DNA from: Propionibacteriaceae bacterium
GTDB lineage: Bacteria > Actinomycetota > Actinomycetes > Propionibacteriales > Propionibacteriaceae
Length of the DNA stretch: 64,000 nt
Assembly (NCBI GenBank): GCA_016717345.1
Contig: JADKFR010000002.1
Span: 124,001-188,000 of the forward strand
Direction: 5' to 3'
Within the stretch, counting starts at the first letter, position 1; every line of letters starts with the position of its first letter. The position numbers were made by a program, and so were the translations under genes. This document shows positions 36,648-46,168 of this stretch, piece after piece. Below the pieces are notes generated by a model, which had not been told where the DNA came from, ran no database searches, and was given only the letters and a program-made list of their open reading frames with translations.

Positions 36648-36980
36648 TCAGGCGACGGGCGCCCCCGCCTCGAACGTGACCCGCAGCCGACGGGCCACCT
36701 CCGCCCGCTCCCGGGTCGGCAGGTCCCGCACCAACTCCTCGATTTCGCTGACGATCAGGTCAACCCGGCTTGTCGCAGGCGTGTAGAGCCAGGCCCGGCC
36801 CTCCAGATTCCGCCGCACGACCCCCTTCTTGCTGAGCCTGTCCAACACTGTCATGACGGTCGTGTAGGCCAACTTCCGCTCGATACCCACCCGGGCATGC
36901 ACCTCGCGCACGGCCAAGGGGCCGGGATGGGCCCACAAGATGCCCATCACCACGTTTTCGAGTTCTCCCAGCAGGGCCAT
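36648..36980 (-). CDS. BlaI/MecI-family repressor
   Basis: This 110-residue protein is a winged-helix regulator: GELENVVMGILWAHPGPLAV, VREVHARVGIERKLAYTTVM and LDRLSKKGVVRR are typical. BlaI proteins bind as dimers to short TACNAC/GTNGTA-type palindromes. It is divergent from cydA, 57 bases apart, so cytochrome bd is its probable target. No BlaR sensor is nearby. An ATG at 36980 gives the standard family start. Confidence 0.85.
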   Translation of the reverse strand: MALLGELENVVMGILWAHPGPLAVREVHARVGIERKLAYTTVMTVLDRLSKKGVVRRNLEGRAWLYTPATSRVDLIVSEIEELVRDLPTRERAEVARRLRVTFEAGAPVA

Positions 36981-37008
36981 TGGAGCATGGTAGTTCAGTC
37001 GTTGCACC

Positions 37009-37024
37009 CTACGACACCCCGTAG
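37009..37024. promoter_or_regulatory. Candidate BlaI operator between blaI and cydA
   Basis: CTACG at 37009-37013 and CGTAG at 37020-37024 form a 5-base inverted repeat around six bases, and GTAGTAG continues to the right. The half-sites resemble the TAC/GTA character of BlaI sites. It is 13 bases before the cydA ATG, where binding would block expression. Confidence 0.5.
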
Positions 37025-37037
37025 TAGATTTCCCGCC

Positions 37038-38534
37038 ATGAGTGCGGAGACCCTTGCCAGATGGCAATTTGGCATCACCACGGTCTATCACTACTTCTTC
37101 GTCCCGCTGACCATCGCGCTTTCGATGCTGGTGGCCGTGCTTCAGACGATCTGGGTGAGGACCGGCCAGGAGAAATACTTGAAGCTCACGAAGTTCTTCG
37201 GGAAGCTCTTCCTGATCAACTTCGCGATGGGTGTCGTGACCGGCATCGTCCAGGAATTCCAGTTCGGCATGAACTGGAGCGAATACTCCCGATTCGTCGG
37301 CGACATCTTCGGTGCCCCGTTGGCACTGGAGGCGCTGCTGGCGTTCTTCCTCGAATCCGTCTTCCTCGGCCTGTGGATCTTCGGCTGGGACAAACTGCCC
37401 AAGCACCTTCACCTGGCGAGCATCTATCTGGCCGCCATCGGAACGATGCTGTCGTCGGTCTTCATCCTGGCGGCCAACTCCTGGATGCAGAACCCGGTGG
37501 GCGCCACCTTCAACCAGGCAACTGACCGCGCCGAGATGACCAGCCTGTTGGCAGTCCTGACCAACCCGGTCACCCTGGTCACCGTGCCGCACGTGCTGCT
37601 CGGCGCCTACATGGCCGCGTCCGGCTTCGTCATGGGAGTCGGGGGTTGGCACCTGGCCAAGTTGAGCGCCGCGGCGAAGGCCGGGGAGCTCACGCCCAAG
37701 CAGGCCGCTGACCTGGACGCCCACCGCTTCGCGACCAAGTTCGGCGCCTGGGTGCTGCTGGGGGCCAGCGTCGGCATCCTGATCACCGGCGACATCCAGG
37801 GCAAGATCATGACCGAGGTGCAGCCGATGAAGATGGCCGCCGCGGAGGCCCTGTGGGAGACCGAGCAGCCGGCCGCGTTCTCCATCCTCACCATCGGGAC
37901 GCTGGACGCCAGCGCGCCGATCTTCGAGATCAAGGTGCCCGGCGTGCTGTCCTTCCTGGCCACCGGCACCTTCGACGGCAAGGTCGAGGGCATCAACGAC
38001 CTCGCGAAGGCCTTCGCCGGCGGTCGCCTGATCAACCCCGACAGCCAACTCCAGGCCGAGGCCCAGGAGCGGCTGAAGCAGATCGGCGTCGAGGACTGGG
38101 TGCCGAACATCCCCGTCACCTACTGGACCTTCCGGCTGATGATGGGCCTCGGGTTCGCCGCCATGGGGATCGCCGCCTGGGTGCTGTTCACCCTGCGCAA
38201 AGGCGGCCTGCCCAAGGACACGAAGCTGTGGAACTGGCTGATGATCGCCGCACCGCTGGCGCCGCTGTTCGCCAACTCGACGGGCTGGATCTTCACCGAA
38301 ATGGGACGCCAGCCGTTCCTCGTGACCGGCGTGCTGACCACCGCCTCGGCGAACTCGCCGGGGGTGAGCGCCTTCGAGGTCGGGACGACCATGGTGCTCT
38401 ACACCCTCATCTACGGCGCGCTGGCCGTGGTCGAGGTGGGCCTGCTGCGCACCTACATCAAGAAGGGACTGCCGGAGGTCGTGGAGCCCAAGGTGCTCAC
38501 CGACGACGACGCTCCCCTGACCTTCGCCTACTGA
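37038..38534 (+). CDS. cydA: Cytochrome bd ubiquinol/menaquinol oxidase subunit I
   Basis: This 498-residue membrane protein begins LARWQFGITTVYHYFFVPLT, with His18 as a heme ligand. The quinol-site signature GRQPF is near residue 424. It oxidises menaquinol and reduces oxygen to water with high affinity, useful at low oxygen. The Q-loop is short. It is followed by cydB and cydDC in one direction and faces a BlaI-type repressor. Confidence 0.93.
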   Translation: MSAETLARWQFGITTVYHYFFVPLTIALSMLVAVLQTIWVRTGQEKYLKLTKFFGKLFLINFAMGVVTGIVQEFQFGMNWSEYSRFVGDIFGAPLALEALLAFFLESVFLGLWIFGWDKLPKHLHLASIYLAAIGTMLSSVFILAANSWMQNPVGATFNQATDRAEMTSLLAVLTNPVTLVTVPHVLLGAYMAASGFVMGVGGWHLAKLSAAAKAGELTPKQAADLDAHRFATKFGAWVLLGASVGILITGDIQGKIMTEVQPMKMAAAEALWETEQPAAFSILTIGTLDASAPIFEIKVPGVLSFLATGTFDGKVEGINDLAKAFAGGRLINPDSQLQAEAQERLKQIGVEDWVPNIPVTYWTFRLMMGLGFAAMGIAAWVLFTLRKGGLPKDTKLWNWLMIAAPLAPLFANSTGWIFTEMGRQPFLVTGVLTTASANSPGVSAFEVGTTMVLYTLIYGALAVVEVGLLRTYIKKGLPEVVEPKVLTDDDAPLTFAY

Positions 38535-38547
38535 GAGGAGGAATCCG

Positions 38548-39633
38548 ATGCTTCCATTGGCTGCCGAACCCACGACCCTGCAGGTCGTCTGGTTCATCCT
38601 GATCGCTGTGCTGTGGATCGGGTACCTCGTGCTCGAGGGATTCGACTACGGCGTGGCCATGCTGATCCCCTTCCTCGGCAAGACCGAGAAGGAGAAGCGG
38701 GTCATGGTCCACACCGTCGGCCCGGTCTGGGACGGCAATGAGGTCTGGCTGCTGACCGCGGGCGGTGCCATGTTCGCCGCCTTCCCCGGCTGGTACGCCA
38801 CCTTGTTCTCCGGGCTGTACCTGCCGCTGTTCCTGATCCTGGTCGGCCTGATCATTCGCGGGGTCGCCTTCGAATACCGCTCCAAGCACCCCGACACCCG
38901 GTGGCGCCGGGCGTTCGACTGGATGGCCTCGATCGGGTCGTTCGTCGTCGCACTGGTCTTCGGCGTGGCCTTCGGCAACTTCGTGTACGGCCTGCCGGTC
39001 GCCCCGGCAGCCCCGGGCTCGCAGCTGTTCGTGCTCTACCCGAGCCCGTACCTGTTCCAGCTGTTCGTGACACCCCTGGGCCTGCTCTGCGGAATCGTCC
39101 TGCCCGTCCTGTTCCTGTTCCACGGGTCGGTCTACCTGGCCCTGAAGACCAAGGGCGAGATCCACGACCGGGCCGAGAAGTTCGCCCAGCAGATCGGCTG
39201 GGTGGCCCTGGCCGGCGGCGCGGTCTTCCTGGTTCTCTCCAACGTCGTCGTCCATCCCACCGGACTGCCCGGGCTGCTGCTGGCCCTGCTGGCAGCCGTG
39301 GCGTTGGGCGGCGCGCTGTGGATGATCCGGCAGGGTCGGGACGGTGCCGCCTTCGTCGGCACCACCTTGACCATCCTGTTCGTCGCCATCGGGATCTTCC
39401 TCACCATGTGGCCGGATCTCGGCTTCAAGGACGCCATGGGCGGGGCCGCGTCCCCACTCAACCGGGTGACGGCAGCGTCCACGGACTTCACCCTGACGAT
39501 CATGCTGGTGGCCGCCGGAATCTTCGTCCCGATCGTCGTGGCCTACCAGAGCTGGGTCTACTGGGTGTTCCGGAAGCGGATCAGCGTCAACAACATTCCC
39601 GATGACGCCGCCGAGCCCGCGCTAGCGAGCTGA
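38548..39633 (+). CDS. cydB: Cytochrome bd oxidase subunit II
   Basis: This 361-residue multi-pass protein begins LQVVWFILIAVLWIGYLVLE and continues GFDYGV, the CydB hallmark, with GPVWDGNEVWLLTAGGAMFA after it. It pairs with CydA. GAGAGGAGG lies just before the ATG. Its stop overlaps the cydD ATG by one base (TGATG). Confidence 0.93.
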   Translation: MLPLAAEPTTLQVVWFILIAVLWIGYLVLEGFDYGVAMLIPFLGKTEKEKRVMVHTVGPVWDGNEVWLLTAGGAMFAAFPGWYATLFSGLYLPLFLILVGLIIRGVAFEYRSKHPDTRWRRAFDWMASIGSFVVALVFGVAFGNFVYGLPVAPAAPGSQLFVLYPSPYLFQLFVTPLGLLCGIVLPVLFLFHGSVYLALKTKGEIHDRAEKFAQQIGWVALAGGAVFLVLSNVVVHPTGLPGLLLALLAAVALGGALWMIRQGRDGAAFVGTTLTILFVAIGIFLTMWPDLGFKDAMGGAASPLNRVTAASTDFTLTIMLVAAGIFVPIVVAYQSWVYWVFRKRISVNNIPDDAAEPALAS

Positions 39634-41455
39634 TGGCGGGGCCGATCGACCCCCGCCTGCTGCGACGAGCCCGCGCGACCAGGACCTACCTGGTCGCCGG
39701 GATCGCAGTGGGCAGCGCGACAGCCATCCTGACCCTCGGTCAGGCATGGCTGTTGTCGCGTTCCGTGGCGGACATCTTCGCCACCCGCAACCTGTCGACG
39801 CTGGGGTGGGCGGTGTCCGGGCTGGTGATGGTGTTCACCGGCAAGGCGTTGTTGACGTGGCTCAACGAGTGGCTTGCGCAGCGGGCGGCGGCCGCCGTCA
39901 AGTCCCAGCTGCGGCGCGACCTGATGAGTGCCCGACTCGCCCGTCCGCTGGCGTCGACCTCGACCGGCGGGCTGATCACGCTGGTGACCCAGGGACTGGA
40001 CGCCCTCGACGGCTACTTCTCCAAGTACCTGCCGCAACTGGTGCTGGCGGTCACGGTGCCGCTGGTCTGGGGTGGCCATCGCGGGTGCCGACCTGACCTC
40101 GGCGGTCATCCTGGCTGTCACCCTGCCGTTGATCCCGGTCTTCATGGCCCTGGTGGGGTGGACGACCGAAGCCCTCACCCGGCGCCGCTGGCGGGTGCAG
40201 ACCCGCCTGGCCAACCACTTCGCCGACCTGGTCATGGGCCTGCCCACCCTCCAGGTCTTCGGACGGGCGAAGGCCCAGGCCGAAGGGCTGCGCCGCTCCG
40301 AGGCCGCGCACCGCGGGGAGACCATGCGGACGCTGCGGGTGTCGTTCCTCTCAGCCCTGGTGCTGGAGTTGCTGGCGACCCTGAGCGTGGCGATCATCGC
40401 GGTCACCGTCGGCTTCCGGGTGGTCTTCGAGCAGTTGGACCTGGCCACCGCCCTGTTCGTGCTGATCCTGGCGCCGGAGGCCTACCTCCCGGTCCGGCAG
40501 GTGGGCGTCCACTACCACGATGCGGCGGACGGGCTGGCGGCGGCCGATGCCGCCTTCGCGCTGATCGACGGAGCCGGCGCGCGGCGCAGCGCTCCCGGCG
40601 GGACGGCCTGCCCCCGTCAGCCCGAAGGACCCGACGGGCCGCTGTCGGTGGACGGGGTGAGTCACACCTACCCCGGGGCGGCCGCCGCCGCCCTGGAGCC
40701 GGTCAGCTTCGCCGTCCACCGCGGCGAGATCGTGGCGCTGGCGGGGGCCAGCGGCGCCGGAAAGACCACCCTGCTCAACGCCGTCCTGGGGTTCCTGGTC
40801 CCCACGTCCGGCAGCCTGCGCCTGGCCGGGGAGACGCTCTCCGATCCGGTGGCGTGGCGGCGCGGCCTGGCCTACGTCGGCCAGAACCCCGGGATGCTCG
40901 CCGGGACGGTCGCCGACAATGTCCGGCTGGGATACCCCGACGCCTCCGACGCCGACGTCGCCCACGCCCTCGACCAGGCCGGCGCCGGGCGGCTGCCCCT
41001 GGACCAGGCAGTCGGCGACGAGGCCGAGGGCATCTCCGCGGGGGAACGTCGACGGATCGCCGTGGCGAGGGCCCTGCTGCGAGTCCGGCTGGGCGGGGGC
41101 GCGGCTGCTGGTGCTGGACGAACCCACCGCCGGGCTGGACGCCGACACCGAGGCCGGCCTGTTGTCGAACCTGCGGGACCTGGGCGTGACCGCGCTGGTG
41201 GTGAGTCACCGGCCGGCCGTCCTGGCCGCGGCGGACCGCGTGATCGAGGATCGAGGCGGGCCAGGGGCGAGTCGCCAGCAGCGACCGGGAGCCCAGCGCG
41301 GTCGGCGACCGTCGCCGCCCGCCGGCGACGACTGCGGACCTCGGCCGCCGGCCCCGCCGCCGCCCCAGCCCGGAGGCTGCCCCCGAAGCCGCCCCGGAGA
41401 GCTGCCCTGCGCGCTGGCATCGCCGGACGGCTCGCTGCGCACGCTGATCAGGTCG
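39633..41455 (+). CDS. cydD: CydD half of the cytochrome bd assembly ABC exporter (two frameshifts)
   Basis: CydDC exports thiols and is needed to assemble cytochrome bd. This half has membrane helices, Walker A GASGAGKTT, a SAGERRRIAVARALL signature and Walker B LLVLDEPTAGLD. Extra bases at 40071 and around 41090-41100 break the frame. Removing both lets one frame run from 39633 to 43024 (1129 residues), so CydD and CydC appear fused through a Pro/Arg-rich linker. I set the boundary at GTG 41456, the only start codon I see between the halves. Confidence 0.85.
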
Positions 41456-43024
41456 GTGCCGGGCGCCTGGGGCCGGCTGGCGCTGGCGCTGGCGCTCGCC
41501 TTCGCCGCCACGGGGGCGTCGGTGGCCCTGATGGCCGTCTCGGCCTGGCTGTTGTCCCGGGCCGCCGAGCATCCCCCCGTCCTCTACCTTCAGGTGGCCG
41601 CCATCGGCGTCCGCTTCTTCGGGATCTCGCGCGGGGTGTTCCGCTACCTCGAACGCCTGGTCGGGCACGACATCGCGCTGCGGCTGCAGTCGGCGCTGCG
41701 GCTGGAGACCTACACCCGGCTCGCCCGCACCACGCTGCTCGGCCGGCGCCGCGGCGACCTGCTCAGCCGCGTGATCGCCGACGTCGAGGCCATCCAGGAT
41801 CTCGTGGTCAGGGTCTGGATCCCGTTCGCCTCCTCGGCGCTGGTGCTGGTCGCCACGTCCAGCGCGCTCGCGTTCTTCTCCCCCGCCGCCGCGGCCGTCC
41901 TGCTGGTCACGTCGATTCTGGCCGGGCTGGTGGTGCCCTGGCTGGCGAGCCGTGCCTCGGCCCGCTCGGATGCGGCGGCGTTGCCGTTGCGTGGCCAGCT
42001 GTCCGACAGCGTCCACGAGATCGCCCGGGCAGCGGCCGACCTCACCGCCTACGGAGCGGACACGTCCGCCCTCAGCCGCTTCGCCGGGATCGACGAGCGG
42101 CTGCGCCTGGCGTCGGCCCGCTCGGCCTGGGTGCGCGGCATCGCCAATTCCGGCCAGGTGCTCGCCGCCGGGACGGCCGTCGTCGCCGGCCTGGTGATCG
42201 GCGGCCACCAGGTACAGGACGGCAGCCTGGCTCCGGTGATGCTGGCGGTCCTGGCGCTCACCCCGCTCGCGCTGCACGAGGCCCTGGCCAGCCTCACCCA
42301 GTCGGCCCAGACCCACACCCGGGCCCGGGCCGCGCTGGCCCGCGTCCGCGAAGTGCTGGACGCTGACCCGGTCGGCTCGGGTGACCGGGTCGACGACGCC
42401 CGGCCCGTCGCTGCGCCCGAACTGGTGCTGTCGGAGCTCGCCGTCGGTTGGCCTGGCGGCCCGGCCGTCGTCGCAGGCCTGAATCTGGTGGTACGCCCAG
42501 GCGACAAGGTGGCACTGGTCGGCCCCAGCGGCGTCGGCAAGACCACCGTGGCGGCCACCGTGTTGGGCCTGATCCCGGCCCGAGCCGGACGGATCGACGT
42601 CGCGGGACGCGTCGGCTACCTCGCCCAGGACGCCCACCTGTTCACCACCTCCATCGCCGAGAACGTGAAGATCGGAAACCGGGACGCCACCGACGCCCAG
42701 GTCCGCGACGCCCTCGCCCGGGCCGGACTGACCCTGGATCCGTCACGCGTGGTGGGCGAGGCCGGCGACACCCTGTCCGGTGGCGAAGCCCGCCGGGTCG
42801 CGCTGGCCCGGTTGCTGGTCGGCGCCTATCAGGTCTGGATCCTCGATGAACCGACCGAACACCTGGACGGCCCCACCGCCGCTGCCCTGATCGATGACAT
42901 CTGGGCCACCACCACGGACCAGCCGGTACTCGTGATCACGCACGACCCGCAGCTGATCGCCCGCTGCGACCGCAGCGTCGTACTCACCGCGGCCTCCGGG
43001 GGTCCAGGCCGCCCGCTCAGTTGA
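41456..43024 (+). CDS. cydC: CydC half of the cytochrome bd assembly ABC exporter
   Basis: The second half has six membrane helices and an ATPase domain. Walker A is GPSGVGKTT, the signature DTLSGGEARRVALARLL and Walker B VWILDEPTEHLD. There is no ribosome binding site or ATG before the first membrane helix. A fusion with CydD, as in streptomycetes, is more likely than a separate gene starting at GTG 41456. It ends 17 bases before the Zur-type box. Confidence 0.85.
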   Translation: MPGAWGRLALALALAFAATGASVALMAVSAWLLSRAAEHPPVLYLQVAAIGVRFFGISRGVFRYLERLVGHDIALRLQSALRLETYTRLARTTLLGRRRGDLLSRVIADVEAIQDLVVRVWIPFASSALVLVATSSALAFFSPAAAAVLLVTSILAGLVVPWLASRASARSDAAALPLRGQLSDSVHEIARAAADLTAYGADTSALSRFAGIDERLRLASARSAWVRGIANSGQVLAAGTAVVAGLVIGGHQVQDGSLAPVMLAVLALTPLALHEALASLTQSAQTHTRARAALARVREVLDADPVGSGDRVDDARPVAAPELVLSELAVGWPGGPAVVAGLNLVVRPGDKVALVGPSGVGKTTVAATVLGLIPARAGRIDVAGRVGYLAQDAHLFTTSIAENVKIGNRDATDAQVRDALARAGLTLDPSRVVGEAGDTLSGGEARRVALARLLVGAYQVWILDEPTEHLDGPTAAALIDDIWATTTDQPVLVITHDPQLIARCDRSVVLTAASGGPGRPLS

Positions 43025-43041
43025 CGGCCACCCGATTGAGG

Positions 43042-43058
43042 ATGAGAATGATTCTCAT
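43042..43058 (+). promoter_or_regulatory. Zur-type zinc box
   Basis: ATGAGAATGATTCTCAT is a perfect 8-base inverted repeat around one base. It closely matches actinobacterial Zur boxes of the TGAAAATGATTTTCA type. It lies 14 bases before the zinc-binding protein gene of an operon that itself ends in a Fur/Zur regulator. Zinc-bound Zur would block the promoter. Confidence 0.82.
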
Positions 43059-43072
43059 GAAGATCTGAGTCG

Positions 43073-43973
43073 GTGCGGACGGTGCGGCGGCGGTGGTCCA
43101 GCCCTGCTGGCGCTGACCGGCTGCGCCGGGCCGGCACCCCGGGCGCGTGCGTTCCCCTCGACCCTCCACGTCGCTGTCGCCTTCTACCCCTTCGCCTTCG
43201 TGGCGCAGCGCGTCGGCGGTGCCGACGTCCGCGTCGAGAACCTCACCGCCCCCGGAGCCGAACCCCATGACCTCGAACTGACTCCTCGGCAGGTCGCCGG
43301 GCTGGCCACCGCTGACCTGGTCATCTTCCAGAGCGGCTTCCAGCCGGCCATCGACACGGCCATCCCCCAGGCCTCCCCGAAGCGGACGGTGGACTCCGCC
43401 TCCTTCCTGACCCTGCTGGCCGCAACGGATTCCGACGGCCGGGCGGGCAGCGCCAAGGACCCCCACACCTGGCTTGCCCCCAGCAACCTGGTCACGATCA
43501 CCGAACACGTCCGCGACGCGCTGATCGAGGCCCGGCCCGCCGCCAGCCAGACCTTCACCGCCAACGCCGCGGCTCTGATCGGCGAACTCACCACGCTCGA
43601 CACCGACTTCCGCCGGGGCCTTGCCACCTGTGCCATCCGGCCCTTCGTCACCTCGCATGCCGCCTTCGGCTACCTGGCCCACGCCTACAACCTGGAGCAG
43701 ATCGCGGTCCGAGGGCTGGAACCCGACACCGAGCCGACCGCCGCCAGGATCGCCGAGGTGCAGCGGCTCGCGACGGCGAACCACGTCACCACGATCTTCT
43801 TCGAGACCCTGGTCTCACCCGTGGTCTCGGAGTCCATCGCGGCGGACCTTGGGCTGGTGACCGATGTGCTGGACCCGATCGAAGGCATCACCGCCGACTC
43901 GCGGGGCACTGACTACCTTGAGGTCATGGGCTCGAACCTGACCGCGCTGCGGAAGGCGAACCAATGCTCCTGA
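43073..43973 (+). CDS. znuA: Zinc ABC transporter substrate-binding lipoprotein (ZnuA/AztC-like, one frameshift)
   Basis: Zinc-ligand motifs are present: GAEPHDLELTP, KDPHTWLAP and VTSHAAFGYLAHAYNL. FFETLVSPVVSE closes the cluster. The N-terminus needs one base removed at about 43100. GTG 43073 then reads MRTVRRRWSALLALTGC, a clean lipoprotein signal with the lipid Cys at residue 17, and the whole is 299 residues. It captures zinc outside the membrane for ZnuCB. The gene lies directly after the Zur box and overlaps znuC by ten bases. Confidence 0.85.
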
Positions 43974-44761
43974 CCCAGCCCGGCAGCCTGCCGGCCTCCC
44001 CCACCGACCCCGGCTACCGGCCACCGGCGCTACGCACCGTCGGGGTGGACGTCGTCCTCGGCGGGATCCCCATCGTCCGCAACGCCGACCTTGAAATCCA
44101 GCCGGGCGAGGCCGTGGCGATCATGGGCAACAACGGCTCCGGCAAGACCACCCTGATGCGGGCGACGTTGGGCCTGGTGCCGCATCAGGGCCTCATCGAG
44201 CTGTTCGGCACGCCGTTGGAGTCCTTTCGCGAGTGGCGCCGGGTCGGCTACGTCCCCCAGCGCAGCGGCATCCTGGTCCAGCAGGCCACCGCCCGTGAGG
44301 TCGTCGCGAGCGGTCGGCTCGCCAGCCGCCGTCCGTTCTCCCCCGCCACCACCGCCGATCGGAAAGCGATCACGGCAGCCCTGGAGCGGGTCGGCCTGGC
44401 CGATCGCGCCCGGCATCCGTTCGTCCGGCTGTCGGGAGGCCAGCAGCAGCGCGTCCTGATCGCCCGGGCGCTGGCGACCGGAGCCGAGTTGATGATGTGG
44501 GACGAACCGCTGGCCGGGGTCGACCACCACACCCAGGCGCTGTTGTCCGAGGTGGCAGCCCAGCTCAAGGCTGACGGGGTGACGATCGTCATCGTGCTGC
44601 ACGAACTGGGGTGTTTCGAGCCGGTCATCGACCGGGCGATCAGCCTGGCCGAGGGCCGCATCGTGGCGGACGGGCCGCTGCCCGCAGAGCGCAGCGAGGG
44701 CCACGAGGTCGCCGACCTCAAACCGACGACGCTGCACCGGACCGGACTGGAGGCCCCGTGA
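43964..44761 (+). CDS. znuC: Zinc ABC transporter ATPase
   Basis: This 265-residue protein has Walker A GNNGSGKTT, signature RLSGGQQQRVLIARAL and Walker B LMMWDEPLAGVD. It powers the ZnuB permease. It overlaps the lipoprotein gene by ten bases and znuB by one, so the operon is tightly coupled. Confidence 0.88.
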   Translation: MLLTQPGSLPASPTDPGYRPPALRTVGVDVVLGGIPIVRNADLEIQPGEAVAIMGNNGSGKTTLMRATLGLVPHQGLIELFGTPLESFREWRRVGYVPQRSGILVQQATAREVVASGRLASRRPFSPATTADRKAITAALERVGLADRARHPFVRLSGGQQQRVLIARALATGAELMMWDEPLAGVDHHTQALLSEVAAQLKADGVTIVIVLHELGCFEPVIDRAISLAEGRIVADGPLPAERSEGHEVADLKPTTLHRTGLEAP

Positions 44762-45750
44762 TGGAGTGGCTCGCCCTGGAGTTCATGCAGCGGGCGCTGC
44801 TGGCCGCCCTGATCACGGGGGTCACCGCCCCGGCCATCGGAACCTACCTGGTTCAGCGCCGCCTCAGCCTGCTCGGCGACGGCCTGGGGCACCTGGCGGT
44901 GGCGGGCGTCGGGCTGGCCTTCCTCACCAACACCGCGCCGCTCCCGGTCGCCATCCTCGTCTGCGTGATCGGGTCGGTGGGGATCGAACTGCTGCGCGAG
45001 TCGGGACGCGCCAGCGGGGACGTCGGACTCGCGATCCTCTTCTACGGCGGGTTGTCGGGTGGCCTGCTGCTGGCCGGACTCGCCGGCCAGGGGTCGGGGA
45101 CGCTCTCCAATTACCTGTTCGGCTCCTTGTTGACCGTCACAACGGCCGACCTGTGGGCGATCGCGGGCCTGGGCGCTATCGTCGCCGTGGTCTGCCTCGG
45201 CCTGCTGCCGCAACTGTTCGCGGTCTCGGCCGACGAACCGTTCGCCCGGACGATCGGCCTCCGGGTCCGGTTCCTCAACATCCTGGTGGTCACCCTCGCG
45301 GCGATCACGGTGACCGTCTCGATGCGGACGGTGGGCCTGCTGCTGGTCAGCGCCCTGATGGTGGTCCCGGTGGCCACCGCCAACCACCTCATCACCGGCT
45401 TCCGGGCCGGGCTGCTGGCGTCCATGGCCCTGGGGGCCGTCGCAGCACTCAGCGGCGCGGTGGGCTCGTACTACCTCGACACCGCCCCCGGCTCGCTGAT
45501 CGTCGTCATCGCCATCGCGTTGTTCGCCGTGAGCTGGCCGCTGTCCCGGCTGGCGGAGCGCCGCCACGGGCGGCTGGTGGACGTCGGCTCCGGTGAGCCC
45601 GTCGCGCCCGGACCGGAGGTCGCCGAGGCTCACCCGCACGTCCACGGCGAGAACTGCGGGCACCGGCCCGTCCTGCACGCCGGCCACCTCGACTACGTCC
45701 ACGACGGACACCGGCACGCCGCCCACGGAGACCACTATGACGAGCACTAG
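44761..45750 (+). CDS. znuB: Zinc ABC transporter permease with His-rich tail
   Basis: This 329-residue protein has about eight membrane helices of the ABC-3 metal permease family (ALITGVTAPAIGTYLVQRRL, GDGLGHLAVAGVGLAF). The last 45 residues are unusual: a cytoplasmic tail with HPHVHGENCGH, LHAGHLDYVHDGHRHAAHGD and a final His, about eleven His and one Cys. It probably buffers or senses zinc at the exit side. Its end overlaps the zur gene by 14 bases. Confidence 0.87.
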   Translation: MEWLALEFMQRALLAALITGVTAPAIGTYLVQRRLSLLGDGLGHLAVAGVGLAFLTNTAPLPVAILVCVIGSVGIELLRESGRASGDVGLAILFYGGLSGGLLLAGLAGQGSGTLSNYLFGSLLTVTTADLWAIAGLGAIVAVVCLGLLPQLFAVSADEPFARTIGLRVRFLNILVVTLAAITVTVSMRTVGLLLVSALMVVPVATANHLITGFRAGLLASMALGAVAALSGAVGSYYLDTAPGSLIVVIAIALFAVSWPLSRLAERRHGRLVDVGSGEPVAPGPEVAEAHPHVHGENCGHRPVLHAGHLDYVHDGHRHAAHGDHYDEH

Positions 45751-46165
45751 GTGGCAACGCCGGGATCCGGGCGCGGGCCCGCAGCGTCCCACACGGCAAC
45801 GCACCGAGATCCGCGGCGTCGTCGAGGCGCTGGCCGGGTTCGCGACCAGCCAGGAGGTTCACGACCGGCTGCGCCGGGACGGGTCGTCGGTGGGGCTTGC
45901 CACGGTCTACCGCACCCTGCAGGCGATGGCTGCCGGCGGCGAACTCGACGTCGTCCGGACGCCGGACGGCCAGACCGCCTACCGGACGTGTTCGCCCGGC
46001 CATCACCACCACCTGATCTGCCGCAACTGCGGGAGGACGGTGGAGATCAGCCTGCCGGGACTGGAGGAACTCACCCGGAGCATCGCCGAGCAGCACGACT
46101 TCAGCGCGATCGACCACGAGGTGGAGTTCTTCGGGGTCTGCCAGGAGTGTGCCGCCGGCGGCTGA
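45737..46165 (+). CDS. zur: Fur-family zinc regulator Zur
   Basis: This 142-residue protein has the Fur winged helix (SSVGLATVYRTLQAMAAGGE) and metal sites. These are the HHHHLICRNCG cluster with Cys95 and Cys98, and Cys135/Cys138 in CQEC, the structural zinc site. Its place at the end of znu genes and the box at 43042 identify it as Zur rather than Fur. It is thus likely autoregulated by zinc. It ends three bases from the convergent hydrolase gene. Confidence 0.88.
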   Translation: MTSTRWQRRDPGAGPQRPTRQRTEIRGVVEALAGFATSQEVHDRLRRDGSSVGLATVYRTLQAMAAGGELDVVRTPDGQTAYRTCSPGHHHHLICRNCGRTVEISLPGLEELTRSIAEQHDFSAIDHEVEFFGVCQECAAGG

Positions 46166-46168
46166 GGC

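Noticed and set aside
36981..38597. The long N-terminal extension of the reverse frame containing blaI
   Set aside because: It runs antisense through cydA; the BlaI domain begins at the ATG at 36980.
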